From the NCBI GenBank assembly GCA_018292915.2, contig JACVVK020000542.1, positions 324,001 through 388,000 of the forward strand: a DNA stretch of 64,000 nucleotides. Direction: 5' to 3'. Source of the stretch: Batillaria attramentaria. Taxonomy: Eukaryota > Mollusca > Gastropoda > Batillariidae. The notes under the pieces were generated by a model, which did no database searches, was not told the DNA's origin, and saw only the letters and a list, made by a program, of their open reading frames with translations. Position 1 is the stretch's first letter. Every line of letters starts with the position of its first letter. A program made the translations under genes and the position numbers. Shown here piece after piece: positions 12,301-21,078 of the stretch.

Positions 12301-15300
12301 AGTAACCCAGCTAGTTTCCTAACTTCAAACAGTAGAACTGACACTTCCTTAGCAGCGGCAAACAAAACGGACAGAGCCGCATATGAAAACACAGCAAGCT
12401 TCCTTACTCTGAACGCTGAGTCAGCAAGCTTCTTGGCTGTTGACAACTATACAACCACCGACCACGGACAGCATAGCTACACAACCAGCTCCCCAGACAC
12501 GCAGCGTCCAAGATACAGCACGGAGGTGAATTTCCTCGGTCAAAACGCAGGAAATGCTTCAGCCATGTTGGACGAGATCGGATCTGAACAGTATTACAGA
12601 ACCGACACTACATACACCATTAAAGTGTGTGAGATGTACAGTGGACTCAACGACATCACTATATTTCTCACTATCGTTGGTGTTCTGTCCAACGTCTTCG
12701 CGATGGTGGCCTTGAGACGGAAGAACCTTGGCCAGAACTCTGCCTGCAGCTACATGACAGCCTATGCCATGTCCACTGTCTTTGCTCTGACGTTTCTGTC
12801 CGGTCTGGACGCTGTGTACTGTCTTCTCGACCAGAACCACATCCGCGTGGTGGTAGGCTGGGTGTGCATGTTGTGGTCCTTTGTAGCTAAAATCGTCGTC
12901 AACAGTAGGATCTGGTTTCTGCTCACCCTGTCTGTCGACCGCCTCCTCTACGTGCGGTTCCCTTACATGGCGTCTGTGTACTGCACTGTCTTCACCGCCA
13001 GAGTCATCGTGCTGATCGTCGACATCGGTCTGGTGGTGACCAGCGTCCACGCCATGTGGTTCTATCAGGACGCCCCCCAAGGCTGCGTCATAGACTACAC
13101 GGACCTGTTTGTCGACTTCTGGACCTGGTCGTCCAACATCATCTACTTCTACCTGCCGTTCTTCCTTCTCCTCGGCGTCACCACCTGTCTGTCCGTGTCG
13201 CTCGTCGTCACTCGTCACCCGCAAATCTGCTCTAACCGACCCCACTCTCGTCCACCGAGTATTCGCTTCCAAGCCGTGGACGAATTCGCGGTTACCTCGG
13301 TGGTCACGTCCCTGTGCTTCATCCTCCTCAGCGCTCCCAAGCAAGCCATTGACGCAGTCAACCTGAACTTCCCATCCCTCTGGCTGTACGCCGGCCTGAA
13401 CGACCAGATCGCCGTAGTGGGCAAGATCGCCGAAACTCTGTACGTCGCCGACCACACGCTGTTCGGCCTGATATACGTGCTCTGCTCGAAGGCGGTGAGG
13501 CGTGAAAAGTTTTTGAGAGGAAGGAGCAACGGCCATGTACACTACATCGCGGCCAACGATGTCGGGGTCTTTCAGCCTGAGGAAGCGACCGTGAACACTG
13601 CTTTCTAGCATACGGCCGAGACATGGCTTGAGTGGAGTGGAGGACGACGAACCTGGCGTCACTGTTTACTGCTGGGAAACCCCCAAAACTGGACGACTCA
13701 GAACTGCTTATGCATGTACACGATATCTCGTATATGTAGTTTGTAATATGGGATCTTCAAGTGCTCTGCTTCTCCTTGGCATGTCTATATTCACATTTCG
13801 GAACTGAAGTACGGGCCTAGCCATATTTTACAACTACCCAACGCAAGTATGAAATCTAACGGAAAAGCAAACACCAACAAACATTCAGGGTACTGCATTA
13901 CTTGAAAGGAATGTCAAGTGAATGCTACCATCTAATGGTGGATTTTGTTGATTAATGAATGGTGATAATCGTCAGGAAATTTCTAAGTGGAACTGTGTCT
14001 GGACGTTCATTTTCCAAAACAATGTGACATCAGCTGTCGCCGTATCACAAACGCTTGCTAGTGGGCTGTTCGAATGTCAGTTTTAATCTGTTAATCATAT
14101 CACTCTTACAACGTGTACGTACCTACGTCTTTTGATTCACAGACCAACCAGCGGTCAGCTCGTGTGTCGTAAGTCTCCACCATGTTGGTTGGCGAACCGC
14201 CGCTCCACCCACCAATCACAAACAGGATCTCATGAGGCACGCGTGGCTTGGCCATCGGTATTAGAACGTCCTGGTGACGAAACACTATTGATCGTAGGAA
14301 ATCTCTACCTGAGTTTGAAATCATTGGTACATTGTATGTTCGTTTCATGTGCACGATCAAATTATATGTCCGGGCATGCTATCGTCTGCGTGTGTTCACC
14401 AATCTTTCCACATGCCCAACCCTCTGAAAAGAAAAAAAAAATGGCTACGGTTTCCAACATACAGTGCCATCGATCGCATCAATATTCAGTTCTCGGAGGG
14501 TATCGGTCTATGATGACTTTTCGCGAAACAGGCCACCGTGATTTTGTGTATGTCTTCTGCGTATGTCTGCCACTCTCTCCAAATGCCTACCCGCTCTGAC
14601 AACAAAGAAAAAAAATGACCATGGTTTCCGACATAGAGTGCTATCGATCGCCTCCATATTCTCGTGCAGTATTGGTCTATGATAATTTTTCGCGAAACAG
14701 GCCACCATGAGTTTTTGCTGCTGTTGAGTTTGGGCTTTTATTATTATTATTATTATTATTATATCATTTTTGTTTGTTTGTTTGTTTGTTTGTTTTTATC
14801 TCAAATGCGTCTAAGAAGCGTGTTTGACAAAGGCTGTGTCGAGAATGCCGTGCAGTTTGATGACGTCTCTTTCTACGAGACTGTCCAGCCAAAGGGTGCC
14901 TGATGTTAAACTCTCCTCAGAACTTTCCTGTGGTCATGACTGCCACTGACGTCCAAAGTGGATGTCTTCACAGGCCAGTTGTCGCAGATATACTTACCGT
15001 GCAACTGGTAAAACTAGCGAGACAGACTGACAGCACGTGATAAACTATCGGTGTGACATTTCCTGGTGTGCATGGAAATGGGTTTGCCCCGGTTACGATG
15101 CAGCTCTCCTAGACAACCAGCAATCACGTGAGTACACTGATAAACTAGAATGCCAGAAATATGCTACAGTCTGTTTGTCACAGTGTTTGTGTGTTGTATG
15201 TTTGTTAGTGTTATCAATCCCCAAACCAAACCTCTCATCAGTATGCCAAGAACTGTATTGGAATATGTTTTGTTTTGTGGGCTGACAATTTCATCTCATC

Positions 15301-15371
15301 ATTCTCATTCATGCAGGTTTTGGGTTGTTGTTCTTGTCGTGGTGGTGGTGGGTGGTGGTGGTGGTGGTGGT

Positions 15372-15422
<51 letters not shown>

Positions 15423-16492
15423 CAGTGTTTTGTAAATGCTGATGTTATTAAAAGCTTAATTGCATAAGTTTGAATGTCAGTGATACCTTTGAGGGACAAA
15501 AGAATCTGTGTCTAACGTCATCCGGAAAAAAGGGCATAAACTCCTATCAGATCCATGGGGCTTAGCTCCTTGTTCCAGATGACGTAGATGTGGGGGTGAA
15601 AAGCTGTGGCATGGGAGATGTGGCGGGTGTTGCTACGATTGTACCGATTACCTCTTGAGTGCCAGTAAGTTCCAGTTTGCACAAGTACTTGATCGCATCT
15701 ATCACTTGGCTCTTTGCGTTCTCGCTCTCCCGGATGTAAGGGTGGGGTTTCATTCGCTCCACAAGGTACTGGGTGGACAGGAAGCCCAGACGGACCGTAC
15801 GGAGCATGCGCGCAATCTCCGACTTGCGCGTGTCAGATGCGTGTTGGATCCATTTGCATACGGCCTCGAAGACAAACGCCTCGTTCCGGACATTGAGATT
15901 GTCGGAGGAAAGTAGTTCGAAAAGAAAGTCTGGCTGTGGTTTTGAGAAAAATAAGACATGAAGATGAACGGAATTAATACCAACAACAACAACAAAAAAG
16001 CTACATATTCGCATCAGGGACAGTACTTAGTAAAATTAAATTAATGGGTTTCATCGGTGGACGCAACCACGTCCCCTCCCCCCCCCCCATCCCATACCCC
16101 TGAATTTACAGACGATGTTAATGATGATGATAATGACGATGATGATGATGATGATGATGTCTTATAGCGCGCTGAAAAAAATTCATGCATAGCACGGGGA
16201 GAGATTGAGGGTTGTTATAAAGTAAATCGGAAAACATGGGATGGGGTGGGGGATGGGGTGGGGGGGAGAGAGAGAGAGAGAGAGAGAGGGGGGGTGTGTG
16301 TGTGCGGGGGGGGGGGGGGTGTGCATTAGAACTTCAAGAAAAGATGTGGCTTCAGAGGGTTCTTGAAAGACTCGAGAGATGCTGGATTTCAAATATGACG
16401 GCAGGGCATATATATCTCACTGCACTGGTTTTAACCGTTGGAAGAACCCCTCCCCCCCCCCCCCCCCCCCCCCCCCTCGCCGCCGCCGGACA

Positions 16493-16557
<65 letters not shown>

Positions 16558-18583
16558 TTTTCCCCACACCCTTAAAATTGAAAAGTGGAGGGCGATTGTT
16601 ACCTCTAGCTCGACAAATTCCGCGCTGCTTGCTACAACGTCGTTGAAATTGCTGCAGGCAAACTGCATGGCCGTCTTCTCCAGGCCGGGCTTGGAGTAGG
16701 CACGTGCAAACTTGGCGATCCCCAGGCAGTTCTCGGCACACATCTGACGCTTGAGAAACTCGCAGCACGCCCTCGTCAACTTTGGCATCAGAAATCTGTC
16801 TCAGATTGTAGTTTTGTCAGTATTACAGTCTGTTTCATGACGGGCAGGAATATGGTAGCGGGGGAGGGGGCGGGAGAATGGGACTTAGGGGAAGTGTGTG
16901 TGTGTGGGGGGGGGGGGGGGTCCTTACTAAAATCGAGTCAAAATCAGTCGTGCGGACTCGTTTACGGAGACTGCCTCGCCTTGGTGTACACATGCATTTG
17001 AAAGAGCTAATGGTACCATTTCTATGCTCAAAGATCATTTTGAGCTGTTTTACGTGATATCTGTCATCATACTACTCAGACACCTGGACAGTGACAGCGT
17101 CTGTAATGCTGGCACTGAGCCAACAGAAGCGCACTCGATTACGCGGTGAGCACTCCAGCAGTGTAACAATTGTCGTAGAATTTGAATGTTCGACCACTTA
17201 TTCGCGCAAAGTGTAAACAACACTATGTTGCATTAGGAGCTGTACTAATCATCAAAATAGAGAATAGTGTATTCGAGCGTACTCACGAGCAAAACTGAGG
17301 GGGGAGGGAGGTGGGGGGGGGGGGAAGAGAGGGTTTGGGGGAAGGTGTCGCAGTACAAAAATTAATGGCGACACGCTTTCTCCGTAGGACGCAGGCCGAA
17401 TTTTCGAAGCTACCAGTAATAAATAAACCAGTACCACCAACAGCAAGAACAACCCCCGCCCCCTACTTTTTAGGTGAAGTCGCGGGTTAAATTTCTAGGG
17501 AACAGCGCTGTTTACCGATCAGCAGCGTGCAGAATCTGCTCGACGTTGGCTTCAGTGATGAGCACCTGGCGGCTGTAGGCGTAGTCGATAAGGCACCGCA
17601 TGATATCCTTCGTCACGTCTACCATCTCCACCTCCTGCACAGGCTGCCTGGGGACAGGCTGGAATCCTTTGCTGGTGAACAGTGCCTGCGACAGTACACA
17701 AGAACAGAGCGTCACGGTTTATCTGGATTCTAAAAGCACCCCCCCCCCCCGCCCCCTCCCCGCCACCCCCCCCCCCAAAAAAAAAATAAATAAATAAATA
17801 AATAAATAAATAAATTCTGGTAGCTGGCTTAAAATATGGTTTGTTCGATGCAGTCAAACCACAAGGCAATTAGAGACAGCATATAATGATCACCTTACCG
17901 CGCACGTTGTCATTTTAACCCTGGCCCTGCTGAACTAACTTGTCTTGTGCTGAAAAAAGCCATAGAGGCAGTCAGGAATATTCCCTTCTCAGCAAGACCA
18001 GGGTTAAACTTACTCCTAAACATGCCGTTACCTTGAAGTAGGCCGAAGACGCTGACAGGATGTTCCGATGCACAGAGAAGGACTCGCCGTCCACTTTGAT
18101 GACGGCGTCGCATAGCTGTCCTTGGTTGCGGAGTTCGTTCAGGATGTCCAGGGCCTTCTCGGTGAATTCCTTCCGCGTGAGGCATAGCTGGGAGTGTGCG
18201 CCCTCCGACGCCGATCCAGACCCGTCCGGGAGCAGATTGCCCTGTTATGGAACACGTCACTCAGGCTGAAATACTGAGTCATTGTTGTAGAGTTGCGATG
18301 TACCTTCAGTTGTCAGTCGCCAAAACGATACGAGCACTTGAAGCATAAGCGGTCAGTACGGTGACCGCTGTTACTACGAGATTTTGAAATTTCCCCATCT
18401 CCCCCCCCCCCCAACCCCCATCCCCAGGAGAGGGTACCTCCATCCCCCACCCTTTTTCTCGTTGCCCTGTCTTTGATATCACCCTTATGTGAAGGACGTT
18501 AAAACTCCCAAACACATACGTCAACCCACCCACCCCCCACCCGCCATCCTCCCCCCCACCCCATCCCCCCCCCCCCCCCCCCA

Positions 18584-18663
<80 letters not shown>

Positions 18664-18970
18664 GCACGCGGCGCACACACACACGCACGCACGCACACAC
18701 ACACACACACAACGCTGCCTAAGATTGTCACTTCTGCATTGTCAAAAATTAAGTAATGGAACCTAAAGCTACTTTCCTCGGTTGTTACAAGTTGTTTGAA
18801 AAATTGATTTTTCCACCGCCGGCGGGGAATTTCTTATCATTAACAACGTTGGCCTGAGTTAAAAAAAAAATAAAAAAACTACCAAAAAACCTAGGTGCAT
18901 GTGCGTGATCACTGCCTACCTGTAAAGAGGTTTGACTAGGATGTTCTATTTCAACATCGCCAATGTTCAT
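3839..18970 (-). CDS. KLHL10: KLHL10-like BTB-BACK-Kelch protein, Cullin-3 adaptor (complete, 11 exons)
   Basis: Kelch-like proteins bridge substrates to Cullin-3 ubiquitin ligase. KLHL10 is the spermatid form in vertebrates. Exons (minus): 18970-18920, 18241-18032, 17685-17516, 16795-16603, 15933-15652, 14270-14123, 7242-7095, 6797-6628, 5340-5069, 4530-4439 and 4106-3839. They total 2004 nt, in frame throughout, giving 667 aa. The BTB domain is in exons 2-3 (LCDAVIKVDGESFSVHRNIL...YFKALFTS). The BACK domain is in exons 4-5 (CCEFLKRQMCAENCLGIAKF, AVCKWIQH). Six Kelch blades carry the Gly doublets VIGGWSGG, VVGGFDGV, VMGGFDGH, ICGGFNGQ, ALGGFNGI and TIGGFNGV. SLYRSALCACVV matches the end of vertebrate KLHL10. 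The last ~70 residues form an Ala/Pro-rich tail unlike the vertebrate one. Exon 1 (17 aa, MNIGDVEIEHPSQTSLQ) rests only on an open frame, a CAG/GTAGG donor and phase, so the 5' end is less certain. Confidence 0.92.
4533..4600. repeat. (CA)n microsatellite, about 34 units
   Basis: A pure CA run that abuts the acceptor of KLHL10-like exon 10. On the minus strand it forms a (GT)n just upstream of the ACAG acceptor at 4534-4531. Confidence 0.95.
4772..4797. repeat. (AAGTC)n short tandem repeat
   Basis: Five copies of the pentamer AAGTC, followed by TTTATTTTCCGAC. It lies in KLHL10-like intron 9. Confidence 0.85.
4866..5065. repeat. Dispersed repeat, copy 1 (partner at 27626-27785)
   Basis: About 200 bp that aligns with 27626-27785: shared words include TTACTTGAAA, AGGAGCCACT, CACTCTGC/CAGTCTGC, CGGTCT, TAGCGGGAA, TGCAATAATGG/TGCGTAATAGTGG and AACAAGTCTTAT/AACCAGTCTTAT, in the same order. 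The class is unknown. The copy ends almost exactly at the splice donor of KLHL10-like exon 9 (5068-5067 on the minus strand). Confidence 0.65.
5368..5892 (+). mobile_element. SINE family 2 (tRNA-derived), split by a SINE family 1 insertion
   Basis: The tRNA-like head (GGTCAGGTTCGAGTCCCA is the B box region) is followed by AGAATTTTTCCTTCTCGTA, the body GATCGTCGGGGGTTCTC and TCCCCCTCTGCTTTGGAAAT, and a tail with GTGAGCGTGCGTGTTGGGTT and GGCGCTTTGAG. The same sequence is present at 29248-29656 and 10431-10812. The copy is interrupted at 5496-5598 by a 5'-truncated SINE family 1. The element begins about 22 bp upstream of the acceptor of KLHL10-like exon 9 (minus strand), so it supplies that exon's branch-point region. 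Confidence 0.85.
5496..5598 (+). mobile_element. SINE family 1, 5'-truncated, inserted in SINE family 2
   Basis: It starts at TCCCGGCTGGGGCCAAATAT and runs through CCCGTCTTTGATATCACCC to the CCCAAACACCCACG tail. It is flanked by an imperfect target-site duplication (5482-5495 and 5599-5612, 12 of 14 matching) derived from the host SINE's GGCCGATCGTCG. Truncation at the 5' end fits target-primed reverse transcription. Confidence 0.85.
6343..6420. repeat. (GT)n microsatellite, about 39 units
   Basis: A pure GT run in KLHL10-like intron 8 (between the exons at 6797-6628 and 5340-5069). Confidence 0.95.
6804..6869. repeat. (CA)n(GA)n compound microsatellite
   Basis: A CA run followed by a GA run, starting 7 bp upstream (minus strand) of KLHL10-like exon 8. 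It therefore occupies the intron just before the 3' splice site. Confidence 0.9.
7304..7502. repeat. (GT)n / (GA)n / poly-G compound low-complexity tract
   Basis: The tract contains (GT)n at 7304-7359, a GC-alternating stretch, (GA)n at 7396-7455 and G-rich runs at 7471-7502. It lies in intron 6 of the KLHL10-like gene, close to exon 7. Confidence 0.9.
9235..9302. repeat. (CG)(CA)n microsatellite, about 30 CA units
   Basis: A short GC-alternating stretch (GCGCGTGCGCGCGCACG) followed by a pure CA run, in KLHL10-like intron 6. Confidence 0.95.
10431..10812 (+). mobile_element. SINE family 2 (tRNA-derived)
   Basis: Same order of words as the copy at 29248: GGTGGTCTAGTGGTTAAGA (A-box side), GAATTTTTTCCTTCTCGTA, GGGCCGATCGTCGGGAGG, TTCCCCCTCTGCTATG, TGGGTTCAGCTCGCGGCGC. 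It has several substitutions and small deletions, so it is an older copy. Confidence 0.85.
10822..11000 (-). mobile_element. SINE family 1 (tRNA-derived), full length
   Basis: Reads on the minus strand from GGGGAGCCGGGGTGGCCGAA (tRNA-like head, A box TGGTAGAGCGTTGG, B box GAGTTCG..TCCCGGC) to the GGACG...CACCCACCCACC tail. Flanking duplication TTATATCTA at 10813-10821 and 11001-11009. Confidence 0.88.
12055..13608 (+). CDS. Class A-like seven-transmembrane receptor (orphan GPCR), intronless
   Basis: A predicted plasma-membrane G-protein-coupled receptor of 517 aa in one exon. An in-frame TAA lies 18 nt before the ATG, which has G at -3 and +4, so the start is well supported. Residues 1-195 form a long Ser/Thr/Asn-rich tail with several N-glycosylation sequons (NWT, NNTS, NKT, NYT, NAS) and no obvious signal peptide. 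Hydrophobic segments lie at about 200-221, 229-257, 266-292, 312-337, 358-385, 411-435 and 455-478. TM1 has the conserved Asn (GVLSNVFAM). The TM3 end reads DRLLYVRFP in place of DRY. Cys in WVCM and in APQGCVIDY are candidates for the TM3-ECL2 disulphide. TM6 (LCFILLSAPKQ) and TM7 (ADHTLFGLIYVL) are atypical, with no NPxxY. The ligand is unknown. It sits inside intron 6 of the KLHL10-like gene, on the opposite strand. Confidence 0.85.
   Translation: MVFPGTTGSTINSPGLNGKLSFSTVSAGNTRSSMPRKGTTSSPHLYGKTFPNWTGGTFSVKERSISSSSGLNNNTSRFTGLDSNPASFLTSNSRTDTSLAAANKTDRAAYENTASFLTLNAESASFLAVDNYTTTDHGQHSYTTSSPDTQRPRYSTEVNFLGQNAGNASAMLDEIGSEQYYRTDTTYTIKVCEMYSGLNDITIFLTIVGVLSNVFAMVALRRKNLGQNSACSYMTAYAMSTVFALTFLSGLDAVYCLLDQNHIRVVVGWVCMLWSFVAKIVVNSRIWFLLTLSVDRLLYVRFPYMASVYCTVFTARVIVLIVDIGLVVTSVHAMWFYQDAPQGCVIDYTDLFVDFWTWSSNIIYFYLPFFLLLGVTTCLSVSLVVTRHPQICSNRPHSRPPSIRFQAVDEFAVTSVVTSLCFILLSAPKQAIDAVNLNFPSLWLYAGLNDQIAVVGKIAETLYVADHTLFGLIYVLCSKAVRREKFLRGRSNGHVHYIAANDVGVFQPEEATVNTAF
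14380..14740. repeat. Tandem duplication, two copies of about 180 bp
   Basis: Two diverged direct copies share AGTGCCATCGATCGC/AGTGCTATCGATCGC, TCGGTCTATGATGA/TTGGTCTATGATAA and TTTTTCGCGAAACAGGCCAC. They lie in KLHL10-like intron 5, about 110 bp upstream (minus strand) of exon 6. Confidence 0.8.
15338..15420. repeat. (GTG)n(GT)n compound microsatellite
   Basis: GGT/GTG triplets to about 15374, then a pure GT run, in KLHL10-like intron 5. Confidence 0.93.
16451..16556. repeat. Poly-C followed by (CA)n
   Basis: A near-continuous C run at about 16451-16477, a CGCCGCCGCC stretch, then (CA)n to 16556. It lies in KLHL10-like intron 4, starting about 47 bp from the exon 4 donor. Confidence 0.92.
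16970..17290. repeat. Dispersed repeat related to 48450-48575 and 11020-11110
   Basis: 17165-17290 aligns with 48453-48575 through GTAGAATTTGAATGTTCGAC, AAGTGTAAACAACA, GAGCTGTACTAATCATCAA and TTCGAGCGTAC. The preceding part (TTTTGAGCTGTTTT..GTGAT, GCTGGCACTGAGC.AACAGAA) also occurs at 11020-11110. It looks like an old interspersed element of unknown class. Confidence 0.7.
18449..18540 (+). mobile_element. SINE family 1, 3' fragment
   Basis: Contains TTTTTCTCGTTGCCCTGTCT, TTGATATCACCCTTATGTG and GGACGTTAAAACTCCCAAAC, matching the 3' half of SINE family 1. The tRNA-like head is missing. Confidence 0.75.
18583..18711. repeat. (CT)n(CA)n compound microsatellite
   Basis: A CT run at about 18583-18614, then CA runs with CACG interruptions to 18711, in KLHL10-like intron 1. 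Confidence 0.93.
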
Positions 18971-19317
18971 CTTTCATCTAGCGTTGAGGAAAAGAGCGCC
19001 GTCGTTCTGTCTTCTTCCCCGGAAAACATGCTGTTCTCCGTCCTTTGCAATGGACGCTGCAGCTACAGGACCGACTGACTGGCAGAGAACTTAGCGTCAG
19101 ACTCAGGGCAGGGCACAGATCCTTCGGAAAGACAGGGGATCAGCTACCATGCCCCGGATCCATTGCGACCAAGGGGACAGGAAAGGAACAAAACAAAAAG
19201 CATGCAATGAATGTGAATAAAAGTGACGTGATAAGAGTGACGTCATTCCGCTTTTCAGATACGTCAGCACTCGATTTCAAGTTCATGCGTCAGCGAAAAC
19301 GTCGGTGTCGGCGGGGA

Positions 19318-19496
19318 ACGCCGGGGGGGGAGGGGGGGATTTAACCCCAGTCACGTGGCTAATAGGTCGAGGTCGTACCTTTCACTGGCTTGGTTCCCGA
19401 GTCAGTTAGGGGGGGGGGGATTAACCCGGCCAGTCACGTGGCTTATTAAATGGCCGCTTCAGTGGCTCCCGGCGAGTCGGGCCCGGGAGGCTATTA
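19318..19496. repeat. Imperfect tandem duplication with poly-G, next to the MITE-like element
   Basis: Two diverged units share GATT(T)AACCC, CCAGTCACGTGGCT, TTCA(C/G)TGGCT and CGAGTC. Each is preceded by a G run (about 19321-19339 and 19410-19420). Confidence 0.6.
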
Positions 19497-20330
19497 TGGA
19501 GGGAACTCGTACAGGTCTATTTTTAGACGATTAGGGTTAGCAGTGCCAGCATAAGAATTCCGAAGGTTCCATGTCTGTAGCAGAGAAAACACAGGAGTAG
19601 TCAAGCAGTATCTGCAATGTGAGAATGGAAACCGGCATCAATGTGCATGCTAAATTGTGCATGAATTGTAAATGAATCAAACACATAGAAGGTGGATCGT
19701 AGCCAGGGCTGTAGGTGGATTGTAGCCAGTGCGAAAACAGACAGGTAGGTGGATTGTAGCCGACGACGGAGCAGTGGGTAAAGATATTTGCAAACTGTGA
19801 AATAACTCAGGCTTTTCAAGTCAGCATATTCTCTGAAACGGCCCTAGAGGCATCAGTGTTGAAAGTCAGTGCAAGATTATCTGGAATTAGTGCCTCGTTT
19901 TTCACTGATTTCCTGTTAATCGACAAATGAACCGAACAATTTCGTTACTGTCATACAAATATGACCTGTGTGAGTGTTGTAGTGTACATTTTAACGTAAC
20001 ACGTGGTATGTATGAAGAAAAAGGTCTTATGCACCTGTGAACTTAACATCACATCGCATTTGTTTCATTTCATGCCTTTTGTAGCAGCAGTCTTGCAGGC
20101 TGCCAAACACGTGCGGGCGCAATTTGATGAATACGCTAGTAGCCGAGTAGGTGGATGGAGCAGATTGTAGCCGTATACACAGCGTGGTTAGGTTTAGGGT
20201 TAGTTTTAGGCTTAGGGTTAAGGTTAGGGTTAGGGTTTGGTTAGGGTTTGAACGCGCTATCGGGCGTTTCCGGAATCCCATGACCTCAGGTGACGTCCGT
20301 CTAAAAATAGACCTGTACGAGTTCCCTCCA
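19497..20330. mobile_element. MITE-like element with 33-bp terminal inverted repeats
   Basis: Positions 19497-19529 (TGGAGGGAACTCGTACAGGT...) are a perfect inverted match of 20298-20330, bounding about 834 bp with no coding sequence. Subterminal copies of GGTGGATTGTAGCC-like words occur at about 19688, 19711, 19745 and 20150. Positions 20186-20250 are degenerate TTAGGG/GGTTAGGG telomere-like repeats. The features fit a non-autonomous DNA transposon. The superfamily and target-site duplication are not clear; homology outside the 33 bp (CTATTA/GTATTT) suggests the true ends may lie slightly further out. Confidence 0.7.
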
Positions 20331-20455
20331 AAATACCCTTCACCTCCCGAGTCAGGGGTGGCCGGCTGGGGGGGGGGGGGGATCAGTTGTCCTAGGTGGC
20401 TCAGCGGCGATCAGAGCCGGATGTCGAGCACTTGTACTGACAAGCTATACAGCTG

Positions 20456-20456
<1 letters not shown>

Positions 20457-20527
<71 letters not shown>

Positions 20528-20541
20528 GCGCGCGCGCGCGC
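20457..20541. repeat. (CA)n(CG)n alternating purine-pyrimidine tract
   Basis: A pure CA run of about 28 units passes directly into about 14 CG units, followed by CATATACACACACATCG. The tract alternates strictly over about 85 bp. It lies about 420 bp upstream of the TATA box of E2-A. Confidence 0.95.
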
Positions 20542-20960
20542 ATATACACACACATCGTCAGTGCACACACACGCAGTGCACAGAGAGAGAGAGAGAGATC
20601 GCGCGTTCAGTTTCCGATTCAGCTTTTGATACATGTGGTATTCCCGATGCCCTATTTTTAGCCCCCTTTCCTGATTGGAGAATCCCGGGTGATCTCCGCG
20701 AAGCAACAGGCATCGGTTTGAGGCCCTGCAAGGGCAACATAACTTGCATTCGAATGAAGTGTATGCTTTTTTCTCTTGCATTAGTATGGTGATAATTTGG
20801 TCGTAAGCAGATGACAATACTGAATGTTTATTTAGTCCTTTAGGTTGTTCTTATCGGCTAAAAGCAATGCTGCAGTTTTTCTACAGTAAAGCAGTTTCCT
20901 ATGAAGGGCCCAAAACTTGTTTGAGCATGCCTGCAGACGTCACGTCACAGGCTATATAAT

Positions 20961-20970
20961 TATATAAAGG
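20961..20970 (+). promoter_or_regulatory. TATA box of the E2-A gene
   Basis: TATATAAAGG, about 25 bp ahead of a probable transcription start near 20985-20995 and about 110 bp ahead of a splice donor (CACAG/GTAACA at 21078/21079). The matching arrangement at E2-B (30144) supports it. Inference from motif and parallel layout. Confidence 0.6.
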
Positions 20971-20984
20971 TCCGTCTGCTCTAC

Positions 20985-21078
20985 ACCCAGCTACTGTCGT
21001 CTGCAAGTTTGCTATCGACAAAAAGAACACAACCGCGTTCGTAAGATCAGCTTGAGAAATCGCCGTTTTCCCTCACAG
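20985..21078 (+). other. Probable non-coding first exon of E2-A
   Basis: It follows the TATA box and ends at a consensus donor CTCACAG/GTAACA. The first coding exon of E2-A has an acceptor-like GGCAG immediately before its ATG (23165), as does E2-B (GTTAG before 31245), so both coding starts appear to be reached by splicing from an untranslated exon. The 5' boundary is approximate. Confidence 0.5.
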
